NCBI GenBank assembly: GCA_045628105.1
Contig: JAZQOX010000009.1
Location: forward strand, 1 to 39,585
Origin: UMGS1781 sp045628105
GTDB lineage: Bacteria; Bacillota; Clostridia; TANB77; CAG-508
DNA: 39,585 nucleotides
Direction: 5' to 3'
In this document: piece by piece, positions 7,558-16,597 of the stretch
Layout: every line of letters begins with the position of its first letter
How positions within the stretch are numbered: position 1 is the first letter of the stretch
Notes under the pieces: generated by a model
What the model saw: only the letters and a program-made list of their open reading frames with translations
What the model was told of the DNA's origin: nothing
The model's database searches: none
Program-made: the position numbers and the translations under genes

Positions 7558-7866
7558 ATGGATATAAAAAAAATAACTGATAAAAATTTTGATAAAGAAG
7601 TACTACAATCTAATAAAACCGTATTGGTTGATTTTTATGCAGATTGGTGTGGCCCATGTCAAATGTTGTCACCAATTGTTGAAGAAGTTGCAAGTCAAGA
7701 TGATAATATTAAGGTTGTTAAAATAAATATTGATGAGGAACAAGAATTAGCGGTAAGATATGAAATTGCATCAATTCCAACACTTGTGGTTATAAGAAAT
7801 GGAAATGAAATTAAAAGAAGTATTGGTGTAATCCAAAAAGAAGAAATTGAAAACTTAGTAAAATAA
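7558..7866 (+). CDS. trxA: Thioredoxin
   Basis: A 102-residue single-domain thioredoxin, the normal length. The active site is WCGPC (30-34) within VDFYADWCGPCQML, and the conserved cis-Pro lies in EIASIPTLVV. There is no signal peptide, so it acts in the cytoplasm as a disulfide reductase. AAGGAGG precedes the ATG at 7558 and a clean terminator overlaps the stop. It probably forms an operon with the SprT-like gene; no thioredoxin reductase is in the window. Confidence 0.96.
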   Translation: MDIKKITDKNFDKEVLQSNKTVLVDFYADWCGPCQMLSPIVEEVASQDDNIKVVKINIDEEQELAVRYEIASIPTLVVIRNGNEIKRSIGVIQKEEIENLVK

Positions 7867-7891
7867 AGGTAGAATCTACCTTTATTTTTTT
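7864..7891 (+). terminator. Intrinsic terminator of trxA
   Basis: TAAAGGTAGA and TCTACCTTTA form a 10-bp stem with a 1-nt gap (the real loop is a few bases more), followed by seven T. The stem includes the stop codon. Confidence 0.9.
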
Positions 7892-7925
7892 CTTTAACTA
7901 TGTTAGAATAAAAAAGGTGTATAAA

Positions 7926-8465
7926 ATGAAAAATAAAGTTAATAAAGTAATGATATACAGTGCTTTAATTATAACACTTCTTACATGCTTACTATTCATT
8001 AATAATTTTTATAGTTACAATGAATCAATTGAAGCTCTAGCAATAACTCTACTTACAGTAGCATTTCATCTTGATAGCAGATTAATTATTGGAGCAATTA
8101 TTTCAAAATTTAAAAATAAAATCAACTATAATAGTAAATACTACAAAACAAGAAAACTAGAAAATAAAATTTATAAAATATTAAAGGTGAAAAAATGGAA
8201 ATCAAAAGTAGGAACTTTTGATACTGATGAATTTAATTTAGAAAAAAATACAATGGAAGATATATTAATAAATATGTGTAATTCCGAAAAAATACATACA
8301 ATTAATATTTTTATAAGCTATATTCCGCTTAGTTTTATTATTTGGTTTGGACAGCCTTATGCATTTATAGTAACATCAATATTTGCAAGCTTATATGATT
8401 TACTATTTGTAATGGTTCAGAGATATAACAGACCAAGAATTGAAAAAATTATTCACAGGTTTTAG
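7926..8465 (+). CDS. CrtO-like integral membrane protein (acyltransferase-like family)
   Basis: A 179-residue protein with about four hydrophobic segments: VMIYSALIITLLTCLLFI, ALAITLLTVAFHLDSRLIIG, INIFISYIPLSFIIWF and FIVTSIFASLYDLLFVMV. The signature parts are YYKTRKLENKIYKILKVKKW and the terminal VQRYNRPRIEK. These are shared with small proteins annotated as glycosyl-4,4'-diaponeurosporenoate acyltransferase (CrtO family). No carotenoid genes are present, so the family name should not be taken as a function; transfer of an acyl group to another membrane glycolipid is possible. ATG 7926 follows AAGGTG. The stop lies close before ylmH. Confidence 0.65.
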   Translation: MKNKVNKVMIYSALIITLLTCLLFINNFYSYNESIEALAITLLTVAFHLDSRLIIGAIISKFKNKINYNSKYYKTRKLENKIYKILKVKKWKSKVGTFDTDEFNLEKNTMEDILINMCNSEKIHTINIFISYIPLSFIIWFGQPYAFIVTSIFASLYDLLFVMVQRYNRPRIEKIIHRF

Positions 8466-8521
8466 TGGATAATGTGGAGAATTTTAAAGAAATTTTAAAA
8501 AATAAACAAAAAGGACAATAT

Positions 8522-9301
8522 ATGGAAAATAATAATGAAGAAAAATTAATACTTGCAAAATTAAATGATAAAGTAAGATTATGCAAAACAAGAAATAGGA
8601 TTGTTAATACAGAATTTTTAAATTTATATGAAAAAAACGTCATAACAAGTGGCCTTGAACATTTAAAAGTTAAAAATTATATATTTACTGGTGGATATGA
8701 AGAAGCTGAAAGTAAGGTACTTGTGTTATATCCAGAAAAAATAACTGACGAAATTGCAACAGATCATATTAAAAATATAATTAAAGCAATTAAAATTGAG
8801 CTTCCCAATGAGCAGAAAGGTAAATATGAACATAGAGATTATTTAGGAACAATTATGCAATTTGGACTAGAAAGAGAAAGAATAGGTGATATTATTGTTT
8901 TTGAAAATAAAGCTTTTATAGTAGTTCTTGCCGAAAATGCACAATATATAAAGGATTCTTTAATAACAACAACAAAGTTCAAAAAATCCAAAATAAAAAT
9001 AATTGATATAAATGAAATAGAAGTAAAAAAGCCAGAATTTGAAACAATAAGGATAACAGTAAGCTCAAACAGACTAGATAGTTTTGTTTCTGAAATTGGA
9101 AAAATCTCAAGAAATGAAGCAGCTAAACTTATAGAAAGCGAGTTGGTATCTGTTAATTGTAAGGCAGAAATACGACTATCAAAAAGTTTAAATAAAGATG
9201 ATGTTTTAATAATTAGGGGTAAAGGAAAATTTATAGTTAGTGAATTTCAGGATTTAAATAAAAAGGGAAAACAGGTTGTAATTATCAAAAAATACAAATA
9301 A
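8522..9301 (+). CDS. ylmH: YlmH-type S4-domain RNA-binding protein
   Basis: A 259-residue protein. The N-terminal and central part contains YIFTGGYEEAESKVLVLYPE and HRDYLGTIMQFGLERERIGD, which are the marks of YlmH. A C-terminal S4 RNA-binding domain follows (SSNRLDSFVSEIGKISRNEA, then LIESELVSVNCK). YlmH binds ribosomes and has been linked to rescue of stalled large subunits (ribosome-associated quality control). In many Firmicutes it lies in the dcw region next to divIVA; here it stands apart from any division gene. ATG 8522 with AAAAGGA upstream is preferred to GTG 8465, which overlaps the previous stop. Confidence 0.9.
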   Translation: MENNNEEKLILAKLNDKVRLCKTRNRIVNTEFLNLYEKNVITSGLEHLKVKNYIFTGGYEEAESKVLVLYPEKITDEIATDHIKNIIKAIKIELPNEQKGKYEHRDYLGTIMQFGLERERIGDIIVFENKAFIVVLAENAQYIKDSLITTTKFKKSKIKIIDINEIEVKKPEFETIRITVSSNRLDSFVSEIGKISRNEAAKLIESELVSVNCKAEIRLSKSLNKDDVLIIRGKGKFIVSEFQDLNKKGKQVVIIKKYK

Positions 9302-9330
9302 AAAAAGAAACGATTAATCGTTTCTTTTTT
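9301..9330. terminator. Bidirectional terminator between ylmH and tRNA-Cys
   Basis: A perfect 30-bp palindrome (AAAAAAGAAACGATT and its complement) has T runs on both strands. It ends ylmH on the plus strand and the two-tRNA transcript on the minus strand. Confidence 0.9.
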
Positions 9331-9405
9331 TGGAGGCGACACCCGGATTTGAACCGGGGAATCAGAGTTTTGCAGACTCGTGCCTTACCACTTGGCTATG
9401 TCGCC
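9331..9405 (-). tRNA. tRNA-Cys (GCA)
   Basis: The minus strand folds into a cloverleaf beginning GGCGACA and ending TGTCGCC-T-CCA, with the CCA encoded. The anticodon GCA corresponds to plus-strand 9371-9373 in a CTGCAAA loop. The T arm CCCGGTTCAAATCCGGG is intact. Confidence 0.97.
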
Positions 9406-9470
9406 ATATTAATATATATGCTTTTATTAATAAAAAAGTACAAATAATGTAAAATTTATTAATAAAAAAG

Positions 9471-9546
9471 TGGAGCGGAAAACGGGGCTCAAACCCGCGA
9501 CCTATGCCTTGGCAAGGCATCGCTCTATCAACTGAGCTACTTCCGC
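9471..9546 (-). tRNA. tRNA-Gly (GCC)
   Basis: The minus strand starts GCGGAAGTAGCTCAGTTGA and ends TTCCGCTCCA, with an encoded CCA. The anticodon loop TTGCCAA gives GCC (plus 9511-9513). It is upstream of tRNA-Cys and shares its transcript. Confidence 0.97.
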
Positions 9547-9557
9547 ATTACTTTAAT

Positions 9558-9586
9558 ATAATAGCAAAATTAATGAAAAAAGTCAA
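9558..9586 (-). promoter_or_regulatory. Promoter of the tRNA-Gly/tRNA-Cys unit
   Basis: On the minus strand TTGACT (9586-9581), a 17-nt spacer and TATTAT (9563-9558) stand 12 nt upstream of the first tRNA base. The remainder of the gap up to 9763 shows nothing recognisable. Confidence 0.8.
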
Positions 9587-9763
9587 TAGTAAATTTAAAA
9601 ATACTTCATAAAAATAAGATGAAGAAAAATACTACGGACAAAAGGAATTTGAAAAAAATTAATAAAAAAGGACTAAAATGTAAAGAAAATGACAAAAAGA
9701 GCTAAAATTATTATTTCCGTAGGAAAAAATAAAATGTAATAATTATTATTAATAAGAAGAAAC

Positions 9764-9793
9764 TTGACTAAACTTAATCTAATTTGGTATAAA
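9764..9793 (+). promoter_or_regulatory. Promoter of the large surface protein gene
   Basis: TTGACT (9764-9769), 18-nt spacer, TATAAA (9788-9793), 25 nt before the ATG. Confidence 0.65.
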
Positions 9794-9818
9794 TAATATA
9801 AATATAAGGAGAAAACAA

Positions 9819-12800
9819 ATGAAAAGAAAGTTAATTTATTTAATTTCATTCTTGATTTTAACAATAACACTACTAATGTTTTTTGGTAGTGCTATTCGTG
9901 GTGAAAATACAATGATTTTAAATATTAGCAGCAAAAGAGGAAATCTTAATCAGGAATATACTGTTGTAACTCCTGATGGTACAGCACATATAATTCCTCA
10001 AATAATAAAAAAAGTAAATGGAGGATACAGCACAGAAGATAAATTATATTCTTTAAGAAATGGTTTTGGGAGTATATCAAAAGATACGGAATATACAGAA
10101 AAGTTTAATTTGAAAACAGATGCTACAGATGCTATAAACTATTTTAAGAGCAATTTAGGATTTAGTGATATTTCAGATATTGAGTACAATGCAATTCTTT
10201 GGATTATAGATAATATGTATTTGCCAGAAATTGATGCAGAAGAAACTAAAAATAAGCTATTTGAAAATGCAGGAATCTCAAATTCAGAATTAAATAATGA
10301 TGATATTGAATTTGTTCAGCAAATGGCATTATGGTATTACACAAATGCGGATCAAAATGGTGCAGATTATTCATTGTCCTTACTAGATACATATAAATTA
10401 AGTAGTGCAAGTTTGTTAAATGGCAATAGCTTTAATGCTAGTAAATCTGAACAAATAGATAAACTATATAGATATTTTATTGAAAATGCGTTATTATGTG
10501 TTGGAGATTATGGCACAGGAGAATCAAGAGATGTAACTTTAATTAAAGGTGAAAAAACATATAAAACAGTTGCTACAATGTGGGTAGCAAAAAAGCAAAA
10601 TGCTGAACCAATTTTGAGAATTACAAGAGAAGAAGTTAAAGATTTCGACTTAGCACTAAGACAATATATTATTTCTGTAAATGGAGTTGCAATTTCAGAT
10701 GCTAGAAATCCAAAAATAAATGAAAATGAATACTTACATAAAAAGAATGCTGTTGAAGTTAATAATGGAGACAGAATAACATATAGAATTTCTGTTTACA
10801 ATGAGGGAAAAGTATCAGGGGATATATTAAGTATAATAGATATATTGCCAGAAGGTTTAGAATTTAGAGCTAACAATAATACAGAGCTTTTAAAAAAATA
10901 TTCATATGAGTATTATGAAGAGCAAAGGATTATAAGATTAATTCCCAAAAATAACGAAAATAGTTTATTCACGTTAAGTTCTAATAAAAATACACAATAT
11001 GTAGATATAGTATTAACAGTAACTGCTACAAAACAAAATTCAGATACAATTTTAACCAATATTGTTACAATGCAGTATGAACCAACAAATGATGAAGATA
11101 AAAATGTACAAGATGTTGATTCAACACAGCAATTAGCAAACTTTAAACTACCAGCAAATACAACAGAATGGATGCAATATTCTGGAAACGGATTAAACAA
11201 GCCATATTTAGGGGATGAAAATTATTATTACAAAGGACAAGAAGATGATGATGATTTTGAAAAAGTTGTAATAAAAGGAATTCCTTTTGATTTAAGCCTA
11301 ACAAAATTTATAACAGATGTAAATGGAAAGAAAATAACATCAAGAATTCCCAAAATTGATGTTAGTAGACTAAATAAAACCAATGAAACTAATGGAGAAA
11401 AAATAGAAAGTGCTGAATACATAACAAATAAAGAACCAGTTATTGTTAAAAAGGGTGATATTGTAACATATACTATAAGAATATATAATGAAGGAGATTT
11501 AGACGGGATAGCAACCGAAATTACAGAATATATTCCAGAAGGATTAGGTTATTTATTAGACTATAAGAAAAACACAGAAAATTTTTGGAAAGTAATTAAT
11601 AACGAATCAACACATACAATTCATTTGATTGGAGAAGATGGATTATATGAAGACGAAAGTAATATTAAAAATTTAAAAGTAGAGGATTTTGAATCATTTT
11701 TAACAGAATATACATCATTAAATCAAGTTGAAATTTTAGCAGGAGAAGCCCAAATTTCAACATCTGGCTTAGCAGATAAAAAAATAAAAGCATTTGACGC
11801 ATCATTAACAAGTTCAAAAGCAGAAGGACTATGGCAAAAATCAGAAAATGGTGAAAATGGTTTATATTATAGAGATATAGAAATTACATGTATAGTTATT
11901 GGAGAAAATGGTTTTGTAGGAACAAGAGGAAATGTAACCGAAATTTCTAATAGTAAGGCTGTAGATAAAGCAAATAAAGAAATAATGGTAGAAGATAGAG
12001 ATTCAACACCAGGTAATGTTTATGATGATAGAGAGTTATTAGAAGATGATGCTGACTACGAATTAATTAAATTAGGAGAATTTGACTTATCACTCAAAGA
12101 ATATTTTAGCTATTTGGTAACAAAAAATGGAGAAATAACAGAACAAAAGGAAAGAAATATAAAAATAGATACAGATGAAGAAGGAGATTTAATATTCAAA
12201 AAAAATATTGCACCAGGATATGCTGAAAACACAGATTATATAGTATATACAATAAGAGTATATAACGAAGGAACTATTATTGGATATGCAAATGAAATTG
12301 TTCATAATTTACCAAAAGGATTAGTATTCCTAACAGATAATAATATAAACAAAGAGTATGAATGGAAAATGTATGATGCAGAAGGAAATGTAACAGATAA
12401 TTTAGAAATGGCAAAAGAACTAAGAACAAATTATTTAAAAGATAAGGCAATAGAAATATATGATAGAACTCAAAATGTATCAGAGGAAAATCCTGGTTAT
12501 GAAGAAATAATGATTGCATTTCAAGTTGATGAAAATCAATTAGAAAATGGAAGTAGAATTATAAATAGTTATAGCCATATAACAAAACAAACAGCAGAAA
12601 TTCAAGAAATTGTAGATTCAGACTCAACACCAGGTAAATGGATTGAATCAGATGATGATCAAGATACAGAAGAAATTTATATAGGAAAATTTGACTTAGC
12701 TTTGTTTATGAACATAAGTAAAATATTTAAAGGTAATGAAATAATAGCGGAACCAGAACAAAAAATATATGAGAATGAAAACCAGGAAATAAAAATTAAA

Positions 12801-13316
12801 ATAAAAAATAAAGATATTAAAAATTCGGAAATCAAAATTGTATATAATATAACTGTTGCAAATCAAGGAGATATTGTAGGGTATGTAGAAGAAATAACAG
12901 ACTATATACCAGATGAATTAGAATTTAAACAAGAAGATAATCCAAATTGGATTCAAGCTTCTGAAAACGTTGTAAAAACAAGATATTTAGCAGAAATAGA
13001 ACTTCAACCAGGAGATACAAAATCTGTTGAGCTAATTTTAACATGGAAGGGTGGAACAAAAAAGTTAGGACAGATTAAAAATTATTCAGAAATAAGTATG
13101 AGCAAAAATGCAAAAGAAGCAAAAGATTTTGATTCATTAGAAAATAATTTTAATACGGAAAATTATACTAAACAAGAAGATGATGAAGCAGTTTCAACAG
13201 TAATAATAAAAAAAGATAATACAATAGTTATATTAGCTGTACTAATTATAACAGTACTTGTTGTAATAATTGGAAGTATAGTTCTAATAAAAAAACATAA
13301 AAGAACTAATCAATAA
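9819..13316 (+). CDS. Large surface protein: thioester-like head, four repeats, C-terminal membrane anchor
   Basis: A 1165-residue exported protein. Residues 5-25 form a signal peptide or anchor. Residues ~45-260 resemble a Gram-positive thioester domain: LYSLRNGFGS (76-85) stands where homologues usually have a reactive Cys (YCL-type), and VQQMALWYYT (166-175) matches the Gln-containing strand. Cys is replaced by Ser78, so a covalent thioester looks impossible. Four diverged repeats of a DUF11-like fold follow, beginning near residues 277, 490, 754 and 958 with FDL(A/S)L and containing Y-x-I-x-V/I-Y-N-E-G and D-I/Y-I/L-P-E-G-L. The C-terminus is a membrane helix (VILAVLIITVLVVIIGSIVL) with a basic tail and no LPxTG, so it is anchored without sortase. 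It probably works in adhesion or as cell-surface scaffold. AGGAG precedes the ATG. Confidence 0.85.
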   Translation: MKRKLIYLISFLILTITLLMFFGSAIRGENTMILNISSKRGNLNQEYTVVTPDGTAHIIPQIIKKVNGGYSTEDKLYSLRNGFGSISKDTEYTEKFNLKTDATDAINYFKSNLGFSDISDIEYNAILWIIDNMYLPEIDAEETKNKLFENAGISNSELNNDDIEFVQQMALWYYTNADQNGADYSLSLLDTYKLSSASLLNGNSFNASKSEQIDKLYRYFIENALLCVGDYGTGESRDVTLIKGEKTYKTVATMWVAKKQNAEPILRITREEVKDFDLALRQYIISVNGVAISDARNPKINENEYLHKKNAVEVNNGDRITYRISVYNEGKVSGDILSIIDILPEGLEFRANNNTELLKKYSYEYYEEQRIIRLIPKNNENSLFTLSSNKNTQYVDIVLTVTATKQNSDTILTNIVTMQYEPTNDEDKNVQDVDSTQQLANFKLPANTTEWMQYSGNGLNKPYLGDENYYYKGQEDDDDFEKVVIKGIPFDLSLTKFITDVNGKKITSRIPKIDVSRLNKTNETNGEKIESAEYITNKEPVIVKKGDIVTYTIRIYNEGDLDGIATEITEYIPEGLGYLLDYKKNTENFWKVINNESTHTIHLIGEDGLYEDESNIKNLKVEDFESFLTEYTSLNQVEILAGEAQISTSGLADKKIKAFDASLTSSKAEGLWQKSENGENGLYYRDIEITCIVIGENGFVGTRGNVTEISNSKAVDKANKEIMVEDRDSTPGNVYDDRELLEDDADYELIKLGEFDLSLKEYFSYLVTKNGEITEQKERNIKIDTDEEGDLIFKKNIAPGYAENTDYIVYTIRVYNEGTIIGYANEIVHNLPKGLVFLTDNNINKEYEWKMYDAEGNVTDNLEMAKELRTNYLKDKAIEIYDRTQNVSEENPGYEEIMIAFQVDENQLENGSRIINSYSHITKQTAEIQEIVDSDSTPGKWIESDDDQDTEEIYIGKFDLALFMNISKIFKGNEIIAEPEQKIYENENQEIKIKIKNKDIKNSEIKIVYNITVANQGDIVGYVEEITDYIPDELEFKQEDNPNWIQASENVVKTRYLAEIELQPGDTKSVELILTWKGGTKKLGQIKNYSEISMSKNAKEAKDFDSLENNFNTENYTKQEDDEAVSTVIIKKDNTIVILAVLIITVLVVIIGSIVLIKKHKRTNQ

Positions 13317-13334
13317 AAACATATGAAAAAAATA

Positions 13335-13363
13335 TTGCAAAAACTCGAAAAATGTAATATATT
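13335..13363 (+). promoter_or_regulatory. Promoter of the LTA-synthase-family gene
   Basis: TTGCAA (13335-13340), 17-nt spacer, TATATT (13358-13363). Confidence 0.6.
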
Positions 13364-13397
13364 TAAAACATAAATTTATAAAAGTAGAGGAATCAAA

Positions 13398-15335
13398 ATG
13401 AAAAAATTAAGAGGAATAATTTTTTGGGTTATATTTGTAATATATGAGGAAATAATATTTTCGAGTTTAATATTTGGAAAATTTCCTAAAACATTTTTTA
13501 TGATAGCACTAATGTCATGTCCATTGGCAATTGTATTAAATGTATTAACATCATTATTTAAGGAAAAAATTAATATTGCTGTAGCATGTGTATTGAGCTT
13601 TTTAGTTTGTTTTATAGTAGGTGCACAACTTATATATTTTAAAATTTATGAAGCAATTTTATCAGCTTTTTCAATTTTTAATGGTGGACAAGTTACAGAA
13701 TTTATGACAACAATTTTAGAGGTAATGGGAAAAAATTGGATAGGATTAGTATTAATATTTTTACCATTTATAGCCTTAATTGTTAATATTATTTTAAAAA
13801 GAATTGACTTTAAAAAAAAGAGTATAAAAACCAATTTAATAAAAATTTCAGCAATTGTTGTAGCAAATGTTTTAGGGATACTAGTTATTAGTTTGGTTTC
13901 AACAAAAGGAATGTATTCAAACAAAAACCTTTATTATAATATACATGTTCCTAAAGTCACTGTAAGTAAAATGGGACTTTATACAGAAATGAAGTTGGAT
14001 TTAAAAAGACTTATTTTTGGATTCGAAGAAAAACTTGCAGTAGAAACATATACTTTACCAGAAGAAGCTATAAGTGAAGAAGTAACATATAATGTTACAG
14101 AAATTAATTTTGATGAATTAATAAATAATGAAAGTAATGAAAAAATAAAAACAATACATGAATATATATCAAAACAAACTCCGTCAGAACAAAATGAATA
14201 TACGGGAATGTTTAAGGGAAAAAATCTTGTAGTATTTGTTGCAGAGGGATTAAGCAATATTGCAATCAGAGAAGATTTAACTCCTAATTTATATAGATTG
14301 TATAAAGAAGGATTTCAATTTGATAATTTCTATACACCTTTATTTCCAGTAAGTACAGCAGATGGAGAATACATTACAGATACATCATTAATTCCGAAAG
14401 AGGGAGTATGGAGCATATACAAAGTAAGAAACAATTACATGCCATATTCATATGCAAATTTATTTGAACAACTAGGATATTCAAGCAATAGTTATCACGA
14501 CCATACAGCAACATATTACGATAGAGATCAATATATTAAAGCAATGGGATATAATTCATATTTAGCTGTAGGAACAGGATTGGAAGATAGAATGAATACA
14601 AAACTATGGCCAAATAGTGATTATGAAATGATAGACGTCACAGTTGATGACTATATAAATAACGATAAATTTTTAGCATATTACATGACAGTAAGTGGTC
14701 ACTTAAATTACACAACAATAGGAAACTGTATGGCAAGTAGAAATTGGGATTTGGTAAAAGACCTAGAATATTCACATAGAGCAAAGGCATATTTAAGCTG
14801 CCAAATAGAATTAGATAAAGCAGTAGGAGAATTAATATCTGAACTTGAAAAAGCAGGAAAATTAGAGGATACTGTAATAGTATTGAGCCCAGACCATTAT
14901 CCATATGGATTAGATTTAAATGAAATAAACGAATTATCGACATATGAAAGGGACGACAGATTTGAAAAACATCATACACCACTTTTAATTTGGAGTGCAA
15001 GCATGAAAGAACCAATAAAAGTCGAAAAAATATGTGCAAGTTTAGACGTTTTACCAACAGTGTTAAACTTATTTGGAATAGAATTTGACTCAAGACTACT
15101 TATGGGAAATGATATATTATCAAATAACAAAGAACAAATTGTTATATTCTCAGATAGAAGTTTTATAACAGAAAAAGGAAGATATGATTCACTTAAAGGA
15201 AAATTCACACCAAATGAAGGTGTTGAAGTTGAAGAAGATTATGTTGAAAGAATCAATTCTATAATATATCAAAAATTTAAAATGTCAGCAATGATATTAG
15301 ATAATGATTATTATAGAGTATTATTTGGTAAATAA
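13398..15335 (+). CDS. LTA synthase family protein (membrane phosphoglycerol-transferase-like)
   Basis: A 645-residue polytopic enzyme. About five membrane spans occupy residues 1-175 and an extracellular sulfatase-like domain follows. Catalytic positions visible are Glu283 in FVAEGLS (metal), Thr320 in PVSTADGEY (the nucleophile position of LtaS) and Asp499-His500 in SPDHYPYG (metal). LtaS-type enzymes move glycerol-phosphate from phosphatidylglycerol to build lipoteichoic acid; relatives add phosphoethanolamine or act as primases. Which of these applies here is not decidable from sequence. The length fits LtaS (~650). It follows the surface protein in the same direction with its own promoter, and an envelope role is consistent with the neighbourhood. 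Confidence 0.85.
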   Translation: MKKLRGIIFWVIFVIYEEIIFSSLIFGKFPKTFFMIALMSCPLAIVLNVLTSLFKEKINIAVACVLSFLVCFIVGAQLIYFKIYEAILSAFSIFNGGQVTEFMTTILEVMGKNWIGLVLIFLPFIALIVNIILKRIDFKKKSIKTNLIKISAIVVANVLGILVISLVSTKGMYSNKNLYYNIHVPKVTVSKMGLYTEMKLDLKRLIFGFEEKLAVETYTLPEEAISEEVTYNVTEINFDELINNESNEKIKTIHEYISKQTPSEQNEYTGMFKGKNLVVFVAEGLSNIAIREDLTPNLYRLYKEGFQFDNFYTPLFPVSTADGEYITDTSLIPKEGVWSIYKVRNNYMPYSYANLFEQLGYSSNSYHDHTATYYDRDQYIKAMGYNSYLAVGTGLEDRMNTKLWPNSDYEMIDVTVDDYINNDKFLAYYMTVSGHLNYTTIGNCMASRNWDLVKDLEYSHRAKAYLSCQIELDKAVGELISELEKAGKLEDTVIVLSPDHYPYGLDLNEINELSTYERDDRFEKHHTPLLIWSASMKEPIKVEKICASLDVLPTVLNLFGIEFDSRLLMGNDILSNNKEQIVIFSDRSFITEKGRYDSLKGKFTPNEGVEVEEDYVERINSIIYQKFKMSAMILDNDYYRVLFGK

Positions 15336-15374
15336 TTAATAAAAGATAACACAGTTATCGGAAGGGAATGATTT

Positions 15375-16562
15375 ATGAGAAACGTTGGAACAGTTGTAAG
15401 AGGAATAAGAACACCAATAATAAAATCAAATGATGACTTAAGTACTATGGTTGTAGAATCTGTAGTTAAAGCAAAACTAAGTGAAAATTTTGAATTTAGA
15501 GATAAAGACGTAATAGCTGTAACAGAAGCAGTAGTAGCTATAGCAGAAAATAATTATGTAACAGTAGATGACATAGCAGAAGATATTAAAAGAAAATTTC
15601 CGGATGGAGACATTGCACTACTTAATCCAATATTAAGCAGAAATAGATTTTCAATTTTACTTAAAGGAATTGCAAGAGGTTGCAAACATATAACAATATT
15701 TCTTAGTTTTCCAAAAGATGAAGTTGGAAATGGAATTCTAGATGAAGAAACATTGGACGAAAGTGAATATACTCTTGAATCAACAATTTCAGAAGAAGAG
15801 TATAACAAAACATTTGGATCATTTTTACATCCGTTTACAGGAATAAACATGGTAGAATGTTATAGAGAAATAGTTAAGGCTGAAAATTGTGAAGTAGATT
15901 TTGTATTTAGTAATAATGCAAAAAAAGTATTAGAATACAACAAAAATGTTCTAGTTGCAAGTATTCACACAAGAGAAAGAATGAAAAAACTTCTTAAAAA
16001 TAATGGTGGAAAAATCATATTAGGATTAGACGATATATTAACAGAACCTTTAAATTGCAGTGGTTACAATCCTAAATATGGATTATTGGGGTCAAACAAA
16101 TCTACAGAAGAAAGAGTAAAATTATTCCCAAGAGATCCACAAAAAGTTGTAAATGAAATAAAAGAAAAAATAAAAAAATATACAGATAAAAATATAGAAG
16201 TAATGTGCTATGGTGATGGAGGATTTAAAGACCCAGTAGGTGGCATATGGGAATTAGCAGACCCAGTTGTATCACCAGGTTATACAGAAGGCTTAGAGGG
16301 AACACCTAATGAACTAAAATTAAAATACATTTCAGATAACAAGTATGCAGATTTAAGAGGAGAAGAACTTAAAAAAGCTATAATAGAAGAAATAAAAAAT
16401 AAGGATAAAAATTTAAAAGGAAAAATGGAAACACAAGGAACAACTCCAAGAAAGCTAACAGATTTGTTGGGCTCACTTTCAGATTTGACATCAGGAAGCG
16501 GAGACAAGGGAACACCAGTAGTATTTATACAAGGATATTTTGATAATTTATCAGATGACTAA
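15375..16562 (+). CDS. CofE-like F420-0:gamma-glutamyl ligase family protein
   Basis: A 395-residue protein whose N-terminal half matches the COG1478/CofE family: VGTVVRGIRTPIIKSNDDLS, KDVIAVTEAVVAIAENNY and LNPILSRNRFSILLKGIARG. The C-terminal half has GYNPKYGLLGSNKSTEERVK, MCYGDGGFKDPVGGIWELAD and the ending TPVVFIQGYFDNL. CofE adds glutamate to coenzyme F420-0 using GTP. No other F420 gene is visible, and this longer clostridial form is widespread in species not known to make F420. A related amide ligase reaction on another substrate is more likely. GGAAGGGA precedes ATG 15375. A short inverted repeat (GATAAC-ACA-GTTATC, 15345-15359) lies just upstream. Confidence 0.8.
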   Translation: MRNVGTVVRGIRTPIIKSNDDLSTMVVESVVKAKLSENFEFRDKDVIAVTEAVVAIAENNYVTVDDIAEDIKRKFPDGDIALLNPILSRNRFSILLKGIARGCKHITIFLSFPKDEVGNGILDEETLDESEYTLESTISEEEYNKTFGSFLHPFTGINMVECYREIVKAENCEVDFVFSNNAKKVLEYNKNVLVASIHTRERMKKLLKNNGGKIILGLDDILTEPLNCSGYNPKYGLLGSNKSTEERVKLFPRDPQKVVNEIKEKIKKYTDKNIEVMCYGDGGFKDPVGGIWELADPVVSPGYTEGLEGTPNELKLKYISDNKYADLRGEELKKAIIEEIKNKDKNLKGKMETQGTTPRKLTDLLGSLSDLTSGSGDKGTPVVFIQGYFDNLSDD

Positions 16563-16596
16563 AAAGAGGAACTTAAAAAGTTCCTCTTTATTTTTT
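16563..16596. terminator. Bidirectional terminator between convergent genes
   Basis: AAAGAGGAACTT and AAGTTCCTCTTT form a 12-bp stem. T runs lie on both sides, serving the CofE-like gene (plus) and cdd (minus). Confidence 0.9.
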
Positions 16597-16597
16597 A

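Noticed and set aside
9601..9760. Possible small gene in the A/T-rich gap before the surface protein
   Set aside because: The frames present have no ribosome binding site and low-complexity composition; only promoters are supported there.
14638..15093. 151-codon minus-strand open frame opposite the LTA-synthase-family gene
   Set aside because: It lies fully antisense to a well-supported enzyme domain, is rich in Leu, Ile and Ser as expected for a shadow frame, and has no ribosome binding site or family match.
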